Below, piece by piece: positions 52,314 through 60,745 of a DNA stretch of 64,000 nucleotides. A program made the position numbers and the translations under genes. The notes under the pieces were generated by a model that searched no databases, was not told where the DNA came from, and saw nothing but the letters and a program-made list of their open reading frames with translations. The DNA lies in the NCBI RefSeq assembly GCF_015350795.1, contig NZ_JADKSH010000003.1, positions 62,001 through 126,000 of the forward strand, in the 5' to 3' direction. The stretch is from Microbacterium sp. VKM Ac-2870. GTDB taxonomy: Bacteria > Actinomycetota > Actinomycetes > Actinomycetales > Microbacteriaceae. The stretch's first letter is position 1. Each line of letters opens with the position of its first letter.

Positions 52314-54422
52314 TCAGGCCTTCTTCTGCACGTCCAGCAGCGGTGCGCCGTGGTCCACCGGGCCGAGCTTCACCGGGTCGACGGTGTCGAACGTGTCGCC
52401 GTTGAGGACGATCACCGGGGTGATCAGCGGGTAGCCCGCCTTCTCGATCACGGCGCGATCGAAGGTCACGAGCGGCGTGCCGGTCTCGACGCGGTCGCCG
52501 TTCTTCACCTTGACGTCGAAGCCTTCACCCTTCAAGTTGACCGTGTCGATGCCGACATGGATGAGGATCTCGGCTCCGTTGTCCAGCTGAAGACCGAACG
52601 CATGACCGGTCGGCTGCGCCGCGACCACGACGCCGGCGCCCGGCGCGTAGACGGTGGTGCCCGTCGGTTCGATCGCCACCCCGGGACCCATCACGCCGCC
52701 CGCGAAGACGGGGTCGGGTACCTTGTCGAGTGCCACGACGGTGCCGTCCAGTGGTGCGGCGACCTGGATGAGCTCACCCACAGCGGCGGTGCGCTCGGCG
52801 ACCGCGGTCGCTGTCGCGGTGCCCTCGCCCGCCACCCCGGCGAGCTGGCCACCACCGGCGACGGCCGGGATCGTGTCACGCGCCACGCTCGGAGCGACCG
52901 ACGTCGCACCGGCGGTCGCGACAGCCGCTGCAGCCTCGGCCGGCTCGGGGTTCTTGTAGCCCGAGATGATGACGAGCACCATGGCGACCACGAAGGCGCC
53001 GACGACGGCGACGAGGTACAGGCCGATCGGGTTGAACGCCGGGATCGTCAGCAGCGAGGTGAACACGAACGCCTGCGTGGTGATGCCGTGGGGCAGACCC
53101 AGCAGCAGCGATCCGACCCCGATGATCAGACCACCCGTGAGGCAGCCCACCAGCATCCGCGGATAGATGCGCTTGTACCGCAGATGGATGCCGTAGAGCG
53201 ACGGCTCGGAGATGCCACCGAGCAGACCTGCGGCGAGCGCGCCCGTGGCCGTCTGCTTCATCTGCTTGTCCTTCTCGCGCCAGGCGAGCACCAGCACACC
53301 GGCCGTCGCGCCGAAACAGGCGAAGTTCCACGCACCCATGGGGCCCTGGATGAAGTCGTATCCCAAGGTCTGGATGTTCAGCAGCATGATCGCGTTGATC
53401 GGCCAGTGCAGGCCCAGCGGCACCATGAACGGGTACGCCAGCGGGATGACGATGGCGAAGATGAACGGGGAGAACGTGTTGATCGCGCTCAGCGCGTTCG
53501 CCAGCGCCGCACCGGCGTACACGCCGATCGGGCCGATGAGGAAAGCCGTCAGCGGGATCATCACGAGCATCGAGATGAACGGCACGAAGATCAGCTGGAG
53601 GTTCTCCGGGATGACCCGCTTGAGCCCCTTGTAGACGAGCCCCAGCACGGCCGCCATCAGCAGCGGCGGGAACACCTGCGAGCTGTAGTCGAAGATCGTC
53701 AGCGGCATGCCGAAGACCTGCACGGTCGTGATCTGCGATCCGAGGAAGGTCGTCTGTACCGCATCGGCCGTCTTGCCCAGTCCGGTGAACCCGGGGAGCA
53801 TCGTGACCGCCATGATCGAGAAGCCGACCCACGGGTCGGCGCCGATCTTCTGCGACGCGTTGTAGGCGACCATCAGCGGCAGGAAGATGAACACGCACTG
53901 CCACATGAGGTTGACGAACGCCCACGACGGCGGCAGGACCACACCCGGCGCGTTCCACGCCGGGATCCAGCCGAGGGTCGCCGCGAGCGCCATGAAGGTG
54001 ATGAACAGTGAGGCACCGAGGAGCGCGCCCAGGATGGGGCGGAACGAGTCCGAGAGGAACTCGAACAGGGTGTCGAGCCACGCGTTGGTGCCGCGCGGCC
54101 CCTTGGAGCGCTCTCGCGCCTTGATGTCGGCGTCACTGTCTCCTGCGCCCGCCGCCGGGGCGGATCCGCCGCCCGCCATGACGGGCAACGCCATGATCTC
54201 GTTGTAGACGGTCTGAACGCCGCCGCCGATGACCACCTGGAAGCGGTCGCCGGCCTGCGGGACAGCGCCGAGCACTCCCGGAATTGCTTCGACGGCGGTC
54301 TTGTCAACCTTTTCTCCGTCATTGAGCTGGAAGCGCAATCGTGTCGCGCAATGGGTCAGACTCGCGATGTTTCCGGGTCCGCCGACGGCGTCGACGATCT
54401 CGGATGCCGAATTGGATGCCAT
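52314..54422 (-). CDS. PTS beta-glucoside-type permease IIBCA
   Basis: Imports and phosphorylates a beta-glucoside or related disaccharide. The 702-residue protein has IIB (about 1-85) with phosphorylatable Cys25 in LTHCATRLRF, IIC (about 110-460) with about ten helices and IDTFS-like segments, then a Thr/Ala linker and IIA (about 540-700) with HVGIDTV at His622. BglF/BglP-like domain order. The ATG has AAAGAGG upstream, five to six bases away, in a locally A/T-rich leader. No LicT/BglG antiterminator or phospho-beta-glucosidase gene adjoins it within the window, so control and sugar are unclear. Confidence 0.93.
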   Translation of the reverse strand: MASNSASEIVDAVGGPGNIASLTHCATRLRFQLNDGEKVDKTAVEAIPGVLGAVPQAGDRFQVVIGGGVQTVYNEIMALPVMAGGGSAPAAGAGDSDADIKARERSKGPRGTNAWLDTLFEFLSDSFRPILGALLGASLFITFMALAATLGWIPAWNAPGVVLPPSWAFVNLMWQCVFIFLPLMVAYNASQKIGADPWVGFSIMAVTMLPGFTGLGKTADAVQTTFLGSQITTVQVFGMPLTIFDYSSQVFPPLLMAAVLGLVYKGLKRVIPENLQLIFVPFISMLVMIPLTAFLIGPIGVYAGAALANALSAINTFSPFIFAIVIPLAYPFMVPLGLHWPINAIMLLNIQTLGYDFIQGPMGAWNFACFGATAGVLVLAWREKDKQMKQTATGALAAGLLGGISEPSLYGIHLRYKRIYPRMLVGCLTGGLIIGVGSLLLGLPHGITTQAFVFTSLLTIPAFNPIGLYLVAVVGAFVVAMVLVIISGYKNPEPAEAAAAVATAGATSVAPSVARDTIPAVAGGGQLAGVAGEGTATATAVAERTAAVGELIQVAAPLDGTVVALDKVPDPVFAGGVMGPGVAIEPTGTTVYAPGAGVVVAAQPTGHAFGLQLDNGAEILIHVGIDTVNLKGEGFDVKVKNGDRVETGTPLVTFDRAVIEKAGYPLITPVIVLNGDTFDTVDPVKLGPVDHGAPLLDVQKKA

Positions 54423-54699
54423 TTTTTCGCCTCTTTTTCGTTATGCGACGTCCTGTCGATGACGATCTGTCGCAGGCGACTATATCTCCGCTCCAGGACC
54501 GGCCGCAGGGCTCACGCCGTGCCAAAAGGAGGTACTCCGACCGCACCCGCGGGCTCGTCCACGCCCAGGATTCACTCAGGTTCTGTGCCGGGGACGTCCA
54601 GAAAACGTTGTGAAGCTGTGACCTTCGTGTCCACCCGAGGACGCACATCGCTCGCGCTGACGCGCCTGGGCGGTGCTGATTCACCGGAAGTTCTCCTTT
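54423..54699. other. Divergent intergenic region, PTS gene / transglycosylase gene
   Basis: A 277-base gap with a T-rich block (54423-54442) forming the PTS-gene leader. No antiterminator target hairpin was recognised. A GAAG-type weak ribosome site lies before the transglycosylase start. No gene seen. Confidence 0.5.
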
Positions 54700-55623
54700 A
54701 TGCCCCGTATGCCTTACCGCTCCGTGACGTCTGCCCTTCTCGGCCTCGGCCTTGTGATCGGCGCCGCGACCACCACCGCGGGGGCCCTGCCGGCCTTCGC
54801 TGCATCCGAGATTCCCGCCGCATCGAGCGGCACCGCCACGCAGACCACGTCCGCCCCGCTGAGCGCGATCACCGCCGGCGGCGTGACCGCGATGAGCCAG
54901 GCGCAGGCCGCCGTCGCCGCCGCCGCGAAGGTGACGATGGACGTGTCCGCCTCGGGCCTCGACATCGGGACGACCGACACGGTGGTCGACACCACCAAAC
55001 TCGGCAGCCTCATCAGCAAGCTCCGGGCGATCGATGTCACCCCCGCGATGATGATCCCCTCACTCACCTCCGAGGCGTCCGCGGAGACCGACGCCGTTGT
55101 GGCGAAGACCTCGTCCCTGCGCAGCGCACTCGAAGGCGCCGTCCAGCGCAAAGCGGCGGCGGATGCCGCAGCCAAGGCCGCCGCCGAAGCAGCCGCCGCC
55201 AAGGCCGCCGCCGATGCCGCCGCCGCCGCGCAGGCGAAGGCCGAAGAGGAAGCCGCCGCGAAGGCGAAGGCCTCCGTTGCGTCGTCGTCGTCGCGCCCCG
55301 CGGTCGACGTCAACGTCGACCCGGCATCGGCTCAGGGCATCGCCCGCTCGATGGCCGCCGCCAACTACGGCTGGGGCGACGATCAGTTCGCCTGCCTCGT
55401 CTCGCTCTGGAACCGGGAGTCGGGCTGGCGCGTGAATGCTGCCAACGGCAGCGGCGCGTACGGCATCCCGCAGGCCCTCCCCGGCAGCAAGATGGCCTCG
55501 GCGGGTGCCGACTGGGAGACCAACCCTGCGACGCAGATCGCGTGGGGCATGGGCTACATCGCCGGGCGCTACGGCACGCCATGCGGCGCGTGGGACCACT
55601 CCGAGTCCTCGGGCTGGTACTGA
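54700..55623 (+). CDS. Secreted lytic-transglycosylase-like protein
   Basis: A 307-residue exported wall enzyme candidate. The signal peptide ends LPAFA-ASE (about residue 34). An Ala/Ser/Thr-rich region and an Ala/Lys/Glu helix of low complexity (about 145-200) come next; the C-terminal 90 residues are a lysozyme-like fold with LVSLWNRESGWRVNA (Glu as likely catalytic acid), YGIPQALPGSKMASAG and YGTPCGAWDHSESSGWY. Cys pair suggests a disulfide. The ATG at 54700 has GGAAG nine bases upstream; an in-frame GTG at 54673 would add nine residues. Ends at a hairpin terminator. Confidence 0.83.
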   Translation: MPRMPYRSVTSALLGLGLVIGAATTTAGALPAFAASEIPAASSGTATQTTSAPLSAITAGGVTAMSQAQAAVAAAAKVTMDVSASGLDIGTTDTVVDTTKLGSLISKLRAIDVTPAMMIPSLTSEASAETDAVVAKTSSLRSALEGAVQRKAAADAAAKAAAEAAAAKAAADAAAAAQAKAEEEAAAKAKASVASSSSRPAVDVNVDPASAQGIARSMAAANYGWGDDQFACLVSLWNRESGWRVNAANGSGAYGIPQALPGSKMASAGADWETNPATQIAWGMGYIAGRYGTPCGAWDHSESSGWY

Positions 55624-55643
55624 CAACCGCTAGCTCATCTGAT

Positions 55644-55679
55644 CCGAACGGCCCCGACGATCGCGTCCGGGCCGTTCGG
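55644..55679 (+). terminator. Stem-loop terminator after the transglycosylase gene
   Basis: A perfect 11-base stem CCGAACGGCCC / GGGCCGTTCGG whose interior can extend with GACG/CGTC, 20 bases after the stop. A short CGTCTCG follows rather than a T-run. Confidence 0.65.
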
Positions 55680-55706
55680 CGTCTCGACCCGTTCTAGGGT
55701 GGGCGC

Positions 55707-56246
55707 ATGACCTGGCAGACGCGCGGAACGCGCGCGGTGTACGAGAATCGCTGGATCCGCGTCGACGAGTACGACGTCGTCGGCCCCCACGGCGAGGGCA
55801 TCTACGGCGTGGTGGAGATGCAGCACCCCGCCGTGTTCGTTGTCGCGATCGACGACGACGATCGTGTGTGTCTGCTCTCGCTCGAGCGTTTCACGACCGG
55901 CACGTCGTGGGAGGTTCCTGCCGGGGGCTCCGACGGGGAGGAGCCGCTGCTGGCCGCTCAGCGCGAGCTGGCGGAGGAGACCGGACTCACGGCACGGGAG
56001 TGGACGCCGCTCGGCACGATGAACGCTCTGAACGGCATCGCACGAGCGTCGGAGCACGTCTTCCTCGCGCGCGGCATCGCGCGCACGAGCGACGCCGCCA
56101 CCACGCAGCACGAGGAAGGCATCGACGAGGTGCGGTGGGTTTCCTGGGGCGAAGTGCTCGAGATGATCCGCGCCGGCATCATCACCGACGGGGAGACGAT
56201 CGCGGCGCTGGCATACGCCGGCATCCACCTCGGCCGCTTCTCCTGA
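55707..56246 (+). CDS. NUDIX hydrolase
   Basis: A 179-residue NUDIX enzyme resembling ADP-ribose pyrophosphatases. The full NUDIX box is present (Gly-x5-Glu-x7-Arg-Glu-hydrophobic-x-Glu-Glu-x-Gly), seen in GGSDGEEPLLAAQRELAEET. The N-terminal NRWIRVDEYDVVGPHGEGIY is the dimer-swapped strand typical of the class. Substrate is inferred. TAGGGT lies exactly six bases before the ATG, fitting a leaderless start just after the preceding terminator. Confidence 0.9.
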   Translation: MTWQTRGTRAVYENRWIRVDEYDVVGPHGEGIYGVVEMQHPAVFVVAIDDDDRVCLLSLERFTTGTSWEVPAGGSDGEEPLLAAQRELAEETGLTAREWTPLGTMNALNGIARASEHVFLARGIARTSDAATTQHEEGIDEVRWVSWGEVLEMIRAGIITDGETIAALAYAGIHLGRFS

Positions 56247-56276
56247 CACGCGCTGAAACAGACAACGGGTGGGGGC

Positions 56277-56399
56277 TCAGCCCTGCCGGCCCTTGAATCG
56301 CGGGTTCAGCTTGTTGATGACGAAGACGCGACCGCGGCGGCGGACGACCTGCGCGCCGGGCTGGTTCTTCAGGGACTTGAGCGAGGCACGGACTTTCAT
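56277..56399 (-). CDS. rpmJ: Ribosomal protein L36, zinc-free paralogue
   Basis: A 40-residue L36 that lacks the zinc-binding CxxC...CxxxxH of the standard form: [20 protein letters not shown], then [20 protein letters not shown]. Such C-minus paralogues replace the zinc form during zinc starvation and free zinc. The ATG has AAGGAGT six bases upstream. A Zur-like palindrome overlaps its promoter (-35 TTGACG and -10 TAGCCT, 17 bases apart, on the minus strand), and the divergent neighbour is a COG0523-type protein, consistent with zinc control. Confidence 0.9.
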   Translation of the reverse strand: MKVRASLKSLKNQPGAQVVRRRGRVFVINKLNPRFKGRQG

Positions 56400-56408
56400 G
56401 GCGACTCC

Positions 56409-56431
56409 TTATTGAGAATCTTTGTCAATAA
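56409..56431. promoter_or_regulatory. Zur-box-like palindrome between rpmJ and COG0523-like gene
   Basis: Perfect seven-base arms TTATTGA / TCAATAA around a nine-base centre. The core TGAGAATCTTTGTCA agrees at 12 of 15 positions with the TGAAAATCATTTTCA-type box of actinobacterial Zur. It lies over the likely start sites of both divergent genes, so zinc-loaded Zur would repress both. Confidence 0.72.
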
Positions 56432-56479
56432 GAGGCTAAAGTAGGACGGCCCGTCCGTCAACGTGAAAGCAGGCTCGTC

Positions 56480-57520
56480 GTGCTGCCCTCCCCTCTCATC
56501 GTCGCCGGCGTGTGCAGCTCAGAACGGCGGATCTACGCGGCCGGACTCGCGGCGGCGACGCGGCGAGGACTGCTGCGGGTGGCCCCGTCTCGCGGACAAT
56601 CGATGCAGTCCACACCTTCGGAGCCTCTGCCCGTGAAGATCACGCACGACCGGCGCGACGTCGAGCGTTTCGTGATCGACGCCGATATCGAAGTAGATGT
56701 GCTGCACCTCGACGTCGTCATGCGCGCCCCATCGGCCCCGATCGTCTGCGTCGTCGATGCGCGCCACATGCTCGACGACCTGCGCAACCCTGCCCCCCTG
56801 TCCGACACGGCGGCTGCCGGTGATCCCGACGGGGATGTCGGCGGGAGGGCTCGACGAGCGGTCACCCTCCTCGAGGCCGCATCGCTCATCTGCCTCGTGC
56901 GGTGGGAGCGGGCGGAAACGGCGGAGTTGTCGCTGCTGATGGCTCTCGCATCGCATCTCGCGCCGCGGGCCCGGGTGCGACTGTCGCGCGGGCCGGCCGA
57001 AGATCTGCAGGCGTTGGCCGGATCCTCCCCGCACGGCGATGAATCGACGACGCTCGAGCGCAGCGGGTGGGTGCACGCCCTGAACGACGAGCACGATCCG
57101 TACATGACCGACCCCCGCGTCAGCACCCTCCGCTACGAGCGGTTGCGCCCCTTTCATCCGACACGGCTCACCTGCGCGCTCGACGAGATCGATTCGGGAC
57201 GGCACGGCACCGTCATGCGGTCGGCCGGGTTCTGCCGCCTGGCAACGCGCGCCGGCATCCTCGCACGGTGGGATCAGGTCGGATCGGCGATGTGGATCGA
57301 CCCGCAGGACGCCAGCATGGAAGCGAGCCTCACCGCTCAAGACCTCGCCCTCACCGGCATCGATCTCATCCACAGAACGATCATGTCGACGCTCGACGCG
57401 GCACTCCTCTCCGACGCCGAACTCGAAGCCGGGCCCGCCGGGTGGGCGCGCTTCGATGACCCACTGCCCGAGTGGCCCCGCGTCACCGACGACAGCGTGC
57501 CGCGCGACCCGCCGATCTGA
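56480..57520 (+). CDS. CobW_C-domain (COG0523-like) protein with degenerate GTPase domain
   Basis: A 346-residue protein related to the COG0523 metallochaperone GTPases. The C-terminal CobW_C domain is clear (LRYERLRPFHPTRLTCALDE, TVMRSAGFCRLATR, WDQVGSAMWIDPQD). The N-terminal domain starts LIVAGVCSSERRIYAAG where active relatives have GxxGxGKT, and no CxCC zinc motif is present, so GTP and zinc binding are doubtful. The start is GTG at 56480. It is divergent from the zinc-free L36 gene across a Zur-like box, so it probably belongs to the zinc-starvation response. Confidence 0.78.
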   Translation: MLPSPLIVAGVCSSERRIYAAGLAAATRRGLLRVAPSRGQSMQSTPSEPLPVKITHDRRDVERFVIDADIEVDVLHLDVVMRAPSAPIVCVVDARHMLDDLRNPAPLSDTAAAGDPDGDVGGRARRAVTLLEAASLICLVRWERAETAELSLLMALASHLAPRARVRLSRGPAEDLQALAGSSPHGDESTTLERSGWVHALNDEHDPYMTDPRVSTLRYERLRPFHPTRLTCALDEIDSGRHGTVMRSAGFCRLATRAGILARWDQVGSAMWIDPQDASMEASLTAQDLALTGIDLIHRTIMSTLDAALLSDAELEAGPAGWARFDDPLPEWPRVTDDSVPRDPPI

Positions 57521-57635
57521 GGCATCCTTCCGCAGGCGCACGCCTAGTCGCTGGCTGCGCGATCGTCAACCCACTGCCGCTACGGCGACGTCACTTCTAG
57601 CCTTGAGGCAGAACTACCAGAGAAAGGACGACACC

Positions 57636-57806
57636 ATGGGTCTCGACGACAAGATCAAGAACGCGGCTGAGGACCTCGGCGGCAAGGTGAAGGAAGGCGT
57701 CGGCAAGCTGACGCACAACGAGCGCCTCGAAGCCGAGGGCGAGGCCGATCAGGCGAAGGCCCACGTCAAGAAGGCCGGCGAGGACGTCAAAGACGCGTTC
57801 AAGTAA
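57636..57806 (+). CDS. CsbD-family stress protein
   Basis: A 56-residue, highly charged helical protein: MGLDDKIKNAAEDLGGKVKE, then GVGKLTHNERLEAEGEADQA and a Lys-rich end. CsbD proteins are abundant general-stress proteins of unknown mechanism. The ATG has AAAGGACG about six bases upstream. A terminator follows closely, so it is a small monocistronic unit. Confidence 0.9.
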   Translation: MGLDDKIKNAAEDLGGKVKEGVGKLTHNERLEAEGEADQAKAHVKKAGEDVKDAFK

Positions 57807-57824
57807 GCCGCACTTCTCTGAATG

Positions 57825-57858
57825 GACGCCCTCACCCCGTCTCGGGTGGGGGCGTCTT
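57825..57858 (+). terminator. Intrinsic terminator after csbD-like gene
   Basis: A 13-base stem GACGCCCTCACCC / GGGTGGGGGCGTC with one G-T pair, a six-base loop and TT after the stem, 18 bases past the stop codon. Confidence 0.75.
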
Positions 57859-57899
57859 CCTATGCTGCGCGAGACTCGCCGCCGTAGAGTAGAGCCCCA

Positions 57900-58325
57900 A
57901 TGTCAGAGCACATCGAGCCCTTCTTCACGGTCGTCGCCATCGTGTTCGAGATGCTCGGCGCCCTCGCGATGGTCGCGGGCTTCGTCATCGCCGTCGTGCT
58001 GGCGCTGCGTTCCCTGCGGCGCGACCGCAACGGCCACGGTGCCTATCTGGTGCTGCGAAACACGCTCGGTGCAGCGATTCTGCTGGGCCTCGAAGTGCTC
58101 GTCGCCGCGGACCTGATCCGCACCATCACCTCCAAGCCTTCGATCGAGGATGCCGTGATCCTCGGCCTCATCGTCGTCATCCGCACGGTGCTCTCGATGT
58201 CGATCCAGATCGAGATCGAAGGCACGCTCCCCTGGCGTCGGGCGCTGTTGACCAGCGGCGGTCAGGTCCTTGCTCAGACGGTTGCGCGCGAGCGCGCGGC
58301 AGACCGCGACGCGCGCGAATCCTGA
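57900..58325 (+). CDS. DUF1622 family membrane protein
   Basis: A 141-residue membrane protein with about three helices (about 8-35, 50-72, 84-102) of the DUF1622 family, function unknown. Family pattern is seen in LRNTLGAAILLGLEVLVAADL and VVIRTVLSMSIQIEIEG. No ribosome site; TAGAGT lies nine bases before the ATG, close to but not at the usual leaderless spacing. Confidence 0.87.
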   Translation: MSEHIEPFFTVVAIVFEMLGALAMVAGFVIAVVLALRSLRRDRNGHGAYLVLRNTLGAAILLGLEVLVAADLIRTITSKPSIEDAVILGLIVVIRTVLSMSIQIEIEGTLPWRRALLTSGGQVLAQTVARERAADRDARES

Positions 58326-58338
58326 CGCCCCGCGCAGG

Positions 58339-58698
58339 TCACACGCCGCCGCCGGGCTGAGCTCCGGCCACGCGGCGTGCCGCGAGCGTGCGCTCGCGCA
58401 TCGCAAGGAACAGCGGGAAGACGAAGGCGAACGCGGTGACCAGAGACGCCAGGACGTACAGCCACGGGCGGCGCATGCCGAGCCTGCGCCCCTCGACGAT
58501 GATCAGGATGCTGCCGGCCACCGCCGCCACCATGATGTCGACGCCGATCGATCCCACCGCCGGGCCGGATTGCACGAGGTCGAGCAGGTAGTTGCGCATG
58601 AGTACCACCGACCACACGTTCAGCGAGAAGGTGCCGACCAGGCCGGCGATCGCCAGGACGAGGTAGGTGAGGGCGAGAGGAGACCAGCGAGGCGTCAT
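58339..58698 (-). CDS. DUF2834 family membrane protein
   Basis: A 119-residue membrane protein with three helices. It matches DUF2834: LTYLVLAIAGLVGTFSLNVW, GVDIMVAAVAGSILIIVEGR, then RRLGMRRPWLYVLASLV and FVFPLFLAMRER. Function unknown. CAGAAT lies exactly six bases before the ATG. It is convergent with the DUF1622 gene and 32 bases upstream of the region after the molybdoenzyme start direction on the same strand. Confidence 0.85.
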   Translation of the reverse strand: MTPRWSPLALTYLVLAIAGLVGTFSLNVWSVVLMRNYLLDLVQSGPAVGSIGVDIMVAAVAGSILIIVEGRRLGMRRPWLYVLASLVTAFAFVFPLFLAMRERTLAARRVAGAQPGGGV

Positions 58699-58746
58699 GG
58701 GGACATTCTGCTCCGCGACGCGGCGGGGTCGGCGACGGGCTACGAG

Positions 58747-60306
58747 CTAGGACGACACGGTGACGAGCACGCGGTGCCACCCGGTCGAGCCATTCGGTGC
58801 GATCGGGGCACGGTCCTGGCTCTGGAGCTCGCCCTTCTTGTTGCGCGCCCGCACCGCGATGTAGTGCGTGCCCGGCGTGGCATCCCATTCGTACATCCAC
58901 TGCACCCACGTGTCGTCGTTCACCGCGTTCGAGAGCATCGCCGGAATCCAGGCACCGTCGTCGATCCTCACCTCGACACGATCGATCCCCACGGTCTGAG
59001 CCCAAGCCATGCCCGCCACCGCCACCCGGCCGGGAGCCACAGGGGTGTCGATCTTCGGCACATCGACGCGCGATGAGAGCTTGATCGGCGCCTCCGCGCT
59101 GTATCCGCGCGGCGTCCAGTAGGCCTGATCGGCGGCGAACGTGGTGACCTTCAGTTCGGTCAGCCATTTGGTCGCCGAGACGTAGCCATAGAGGCCCGGC
59201 ACGACCATCCGCACCGGAAAGCCGTGCTCGGCAGGCAGCGGCTCGCCGTTCATGGCGACCGCGAGGATCGCATCCAGCCCGTCGTCGGTGAGGGAGGCGA
59301 GCGGAGTGCTCGCGGTGTAGCCGTCGATGCTGCGGGAGAGCACCATGTCGGCTCCGGCCTGAGGGCCCGCCATCCGAAGGATGTCGCGCACCGGCACGCC
59401 GAGCCACGTCGCGTTTCCGACCAGTCCGCCCCCGACCTCGTTCGACACACAGGTGAGGGTGATGCCGTACTCATCGACACCCATGTTGAGCAGCTCGTCG
59501 AAGCTCAGCTCGACGCGTCGGTCGACCATGCCGTCGACGACGAGCCGCCACGTGTTGGGGTCGATGGTCGGCACCGTCAGTGCGGTGTCGACGCGGTAGA
59601 AGGCGGAGTTCGGGGTGAACAGGGGTGAGATGCCCGGGACGTTCAGCTCAGCCCCCGCAGGGATGCTCACGCGCGAGCGCGGAGTCGGCAGTCGCACGGC
59701 ACCGCGGAGGGCATCGATCGACGACGTCGCGGCCGTGACGACGCGAGCGGTGACACCGACGATCACAGCCGAGACGCCGGCAACTCCGGCCAGGCGGAAG
59801 AAGCCGCGGCGATCGACGGAGCGGTCGGGGTCGCCCTCGACATCCATTCCCCCTCGCCAGCGTCGCAGGCGACGCCCGAGCACGGTGAGAACGAGGGATG
59901 CCACGACGGTGGCGACCACGGGGGGGAGGAACGAGAACGGCGTGACGACCGCGCGCGTGACGATCGCGGCGATCGACAGGGCGCCCGCGATGCCGAGGGC
60001 GACCACGCCGAGCGGGCGGCGCACGTACTGCAACACCCCGCCGATGGCCGAAGCGATCACCACCGCCAGGCCGAGTCCGGCCAGCAGAGCGATCTTGTCG
60101 TTGGATCCGAAGGTCGCGATCGCGAACTCTTTGAACGGCTGCGGCACGATGTCGATCACAAAGCCCCCGACCGCGAGGATCGGGCTGGCGTCGCGGGCGA
60201 CGAGGAGGGCCAGCAACTCCGCGGTAGCGAGGAAGACCGCTCCGCTCACGAGGCCGGCGAGCGCCGCCAGGGCGATGGACCTGCCGCGGCCGGTGTGCGT
60301 CGTCAC
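58747..60306 (-). CDS. Membrane molybdopterin oxidoreductase (YedY/sulfite-oxidase family)
   Basis: A 519-residue fusion of four N-terminal membrane helices (about 10-145) with a sulfite-oxidase-type catalytic module. The Mo-ligand Cys286 is in ITLTCVSNEVGG. Other family segments are VDGMVDRRVELSFDELL, NATWLGVPVRDILR, GFPVRMVVPGLYGYVSATKW and YWTPRGYS. A Tat-like RRGFF sits at about 166-170, just before a fifth hydrophobic segment, so the catalytic part is probably exported. The C-terminal Ig-like dimer domain has VQWMYEWDATPGTHYIAVRA. The GTG at 60306 has AGGAG six bases upstream. Substrate unknown. Confidence 0.9.
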   Translation of the reverse strand: MTTHTGRGRSIALAALAGLVSGAVFLATAELLALLVARDASPILAVGGFVIDIVPQPFKEFAIATFGSNDKIALLAGLGLAVVIASAIGGVLQYVRRPLGVVALGIAGALSIAAIVTRAVVTPFSFLPPVVATVVASLVLTVLGRRLRRWRGGMDVEGDPDRSVDRRGFFRLAGVAGVSAVIVGVTARVVTAATSSIDALRGAVRLPTPRSRVSIPAGAELNVPGISPLFTPNSAFYRVDTALTVPTIDPNTWRLVVDGMVDRRVELSFDELLNMGVDEYGITLTCVSNEVGGGLVGNATWLGVPVRDILRMAGPQAGADMVLSRSIDGYTASTPLASLTDDGLDAILAVAMNGEPLPAEHGFPVRMVVPGLYGYVSATKWLTELKVTTFAADQAYWTPRGYSAEAPIKLSSRVDVPKIDTPVAPGRVAVAGMAWAQTVGIDRVEVRIDDGAWIPAMLSNAVNDDTWVQWMYEWDATPGTHYIAVRARNKKGELQSQDRAPIAPNGSTGWHRVLVTVSS

Positions 60307-60745
60307 AGTGATCTCCTGCCGCCGGGGTCGGGGTACGGGTGTTGTTCGACGCGGAGAGCGGATCGGATGGGCGGGAGGGCGGATGCCTAGGCTGGCATTC
60401 CGGATGCCGCGTTGTTCGACGCCAATCACTCTGTCAGCGCGCCGGAGGATTGGCCGCGGCTTTCCGGGACCCGCGTCGGGACTCGCAGCGGCATCAGCGC
60501 CATGCAAGTTGTCAGTAGCCGAACATCCCCGCCCCGGTTGGGCCGGACGCGAGGTCCGTCGGAGATCAGATCACCTTCTCCAGGTACACAAGATTGACTA
60601 GCCGATCAGCGTTCTCGTCGACCTACCTACACGAGAGGTCGCCGTCCGTCTCTCCCGCCAGCAGATCGTTGGGTGGCGCAGCGCTCGTCCGCACCGCTGG
60701 CGGGCGGCGCGGATCAAGGTGCGTGAGCCGCGATACTCTCCGAAG
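60307..60745. other. Intergenic boundary before the lower-GC segment
   Basis: A 439-base stretch with no convincing gene. It contains a 12-base direct repeat GTTGTTCGACGC at 60341-60352 and 60411-60422 (70 bases apart). From about 60540 the composition becomes less GC-rich. The left end holds the molybdoenzyme promoter. No integrase, tRNA or att-like core was identified. Confidence 0.5.

Noticed and set aside
54423..54699. LicT/BglG antiterminator target before the PTS gene
   Set aside because: No conserved RAT-like sequence overlapping a terminator was visible, and no antiterminator gene is nearby.
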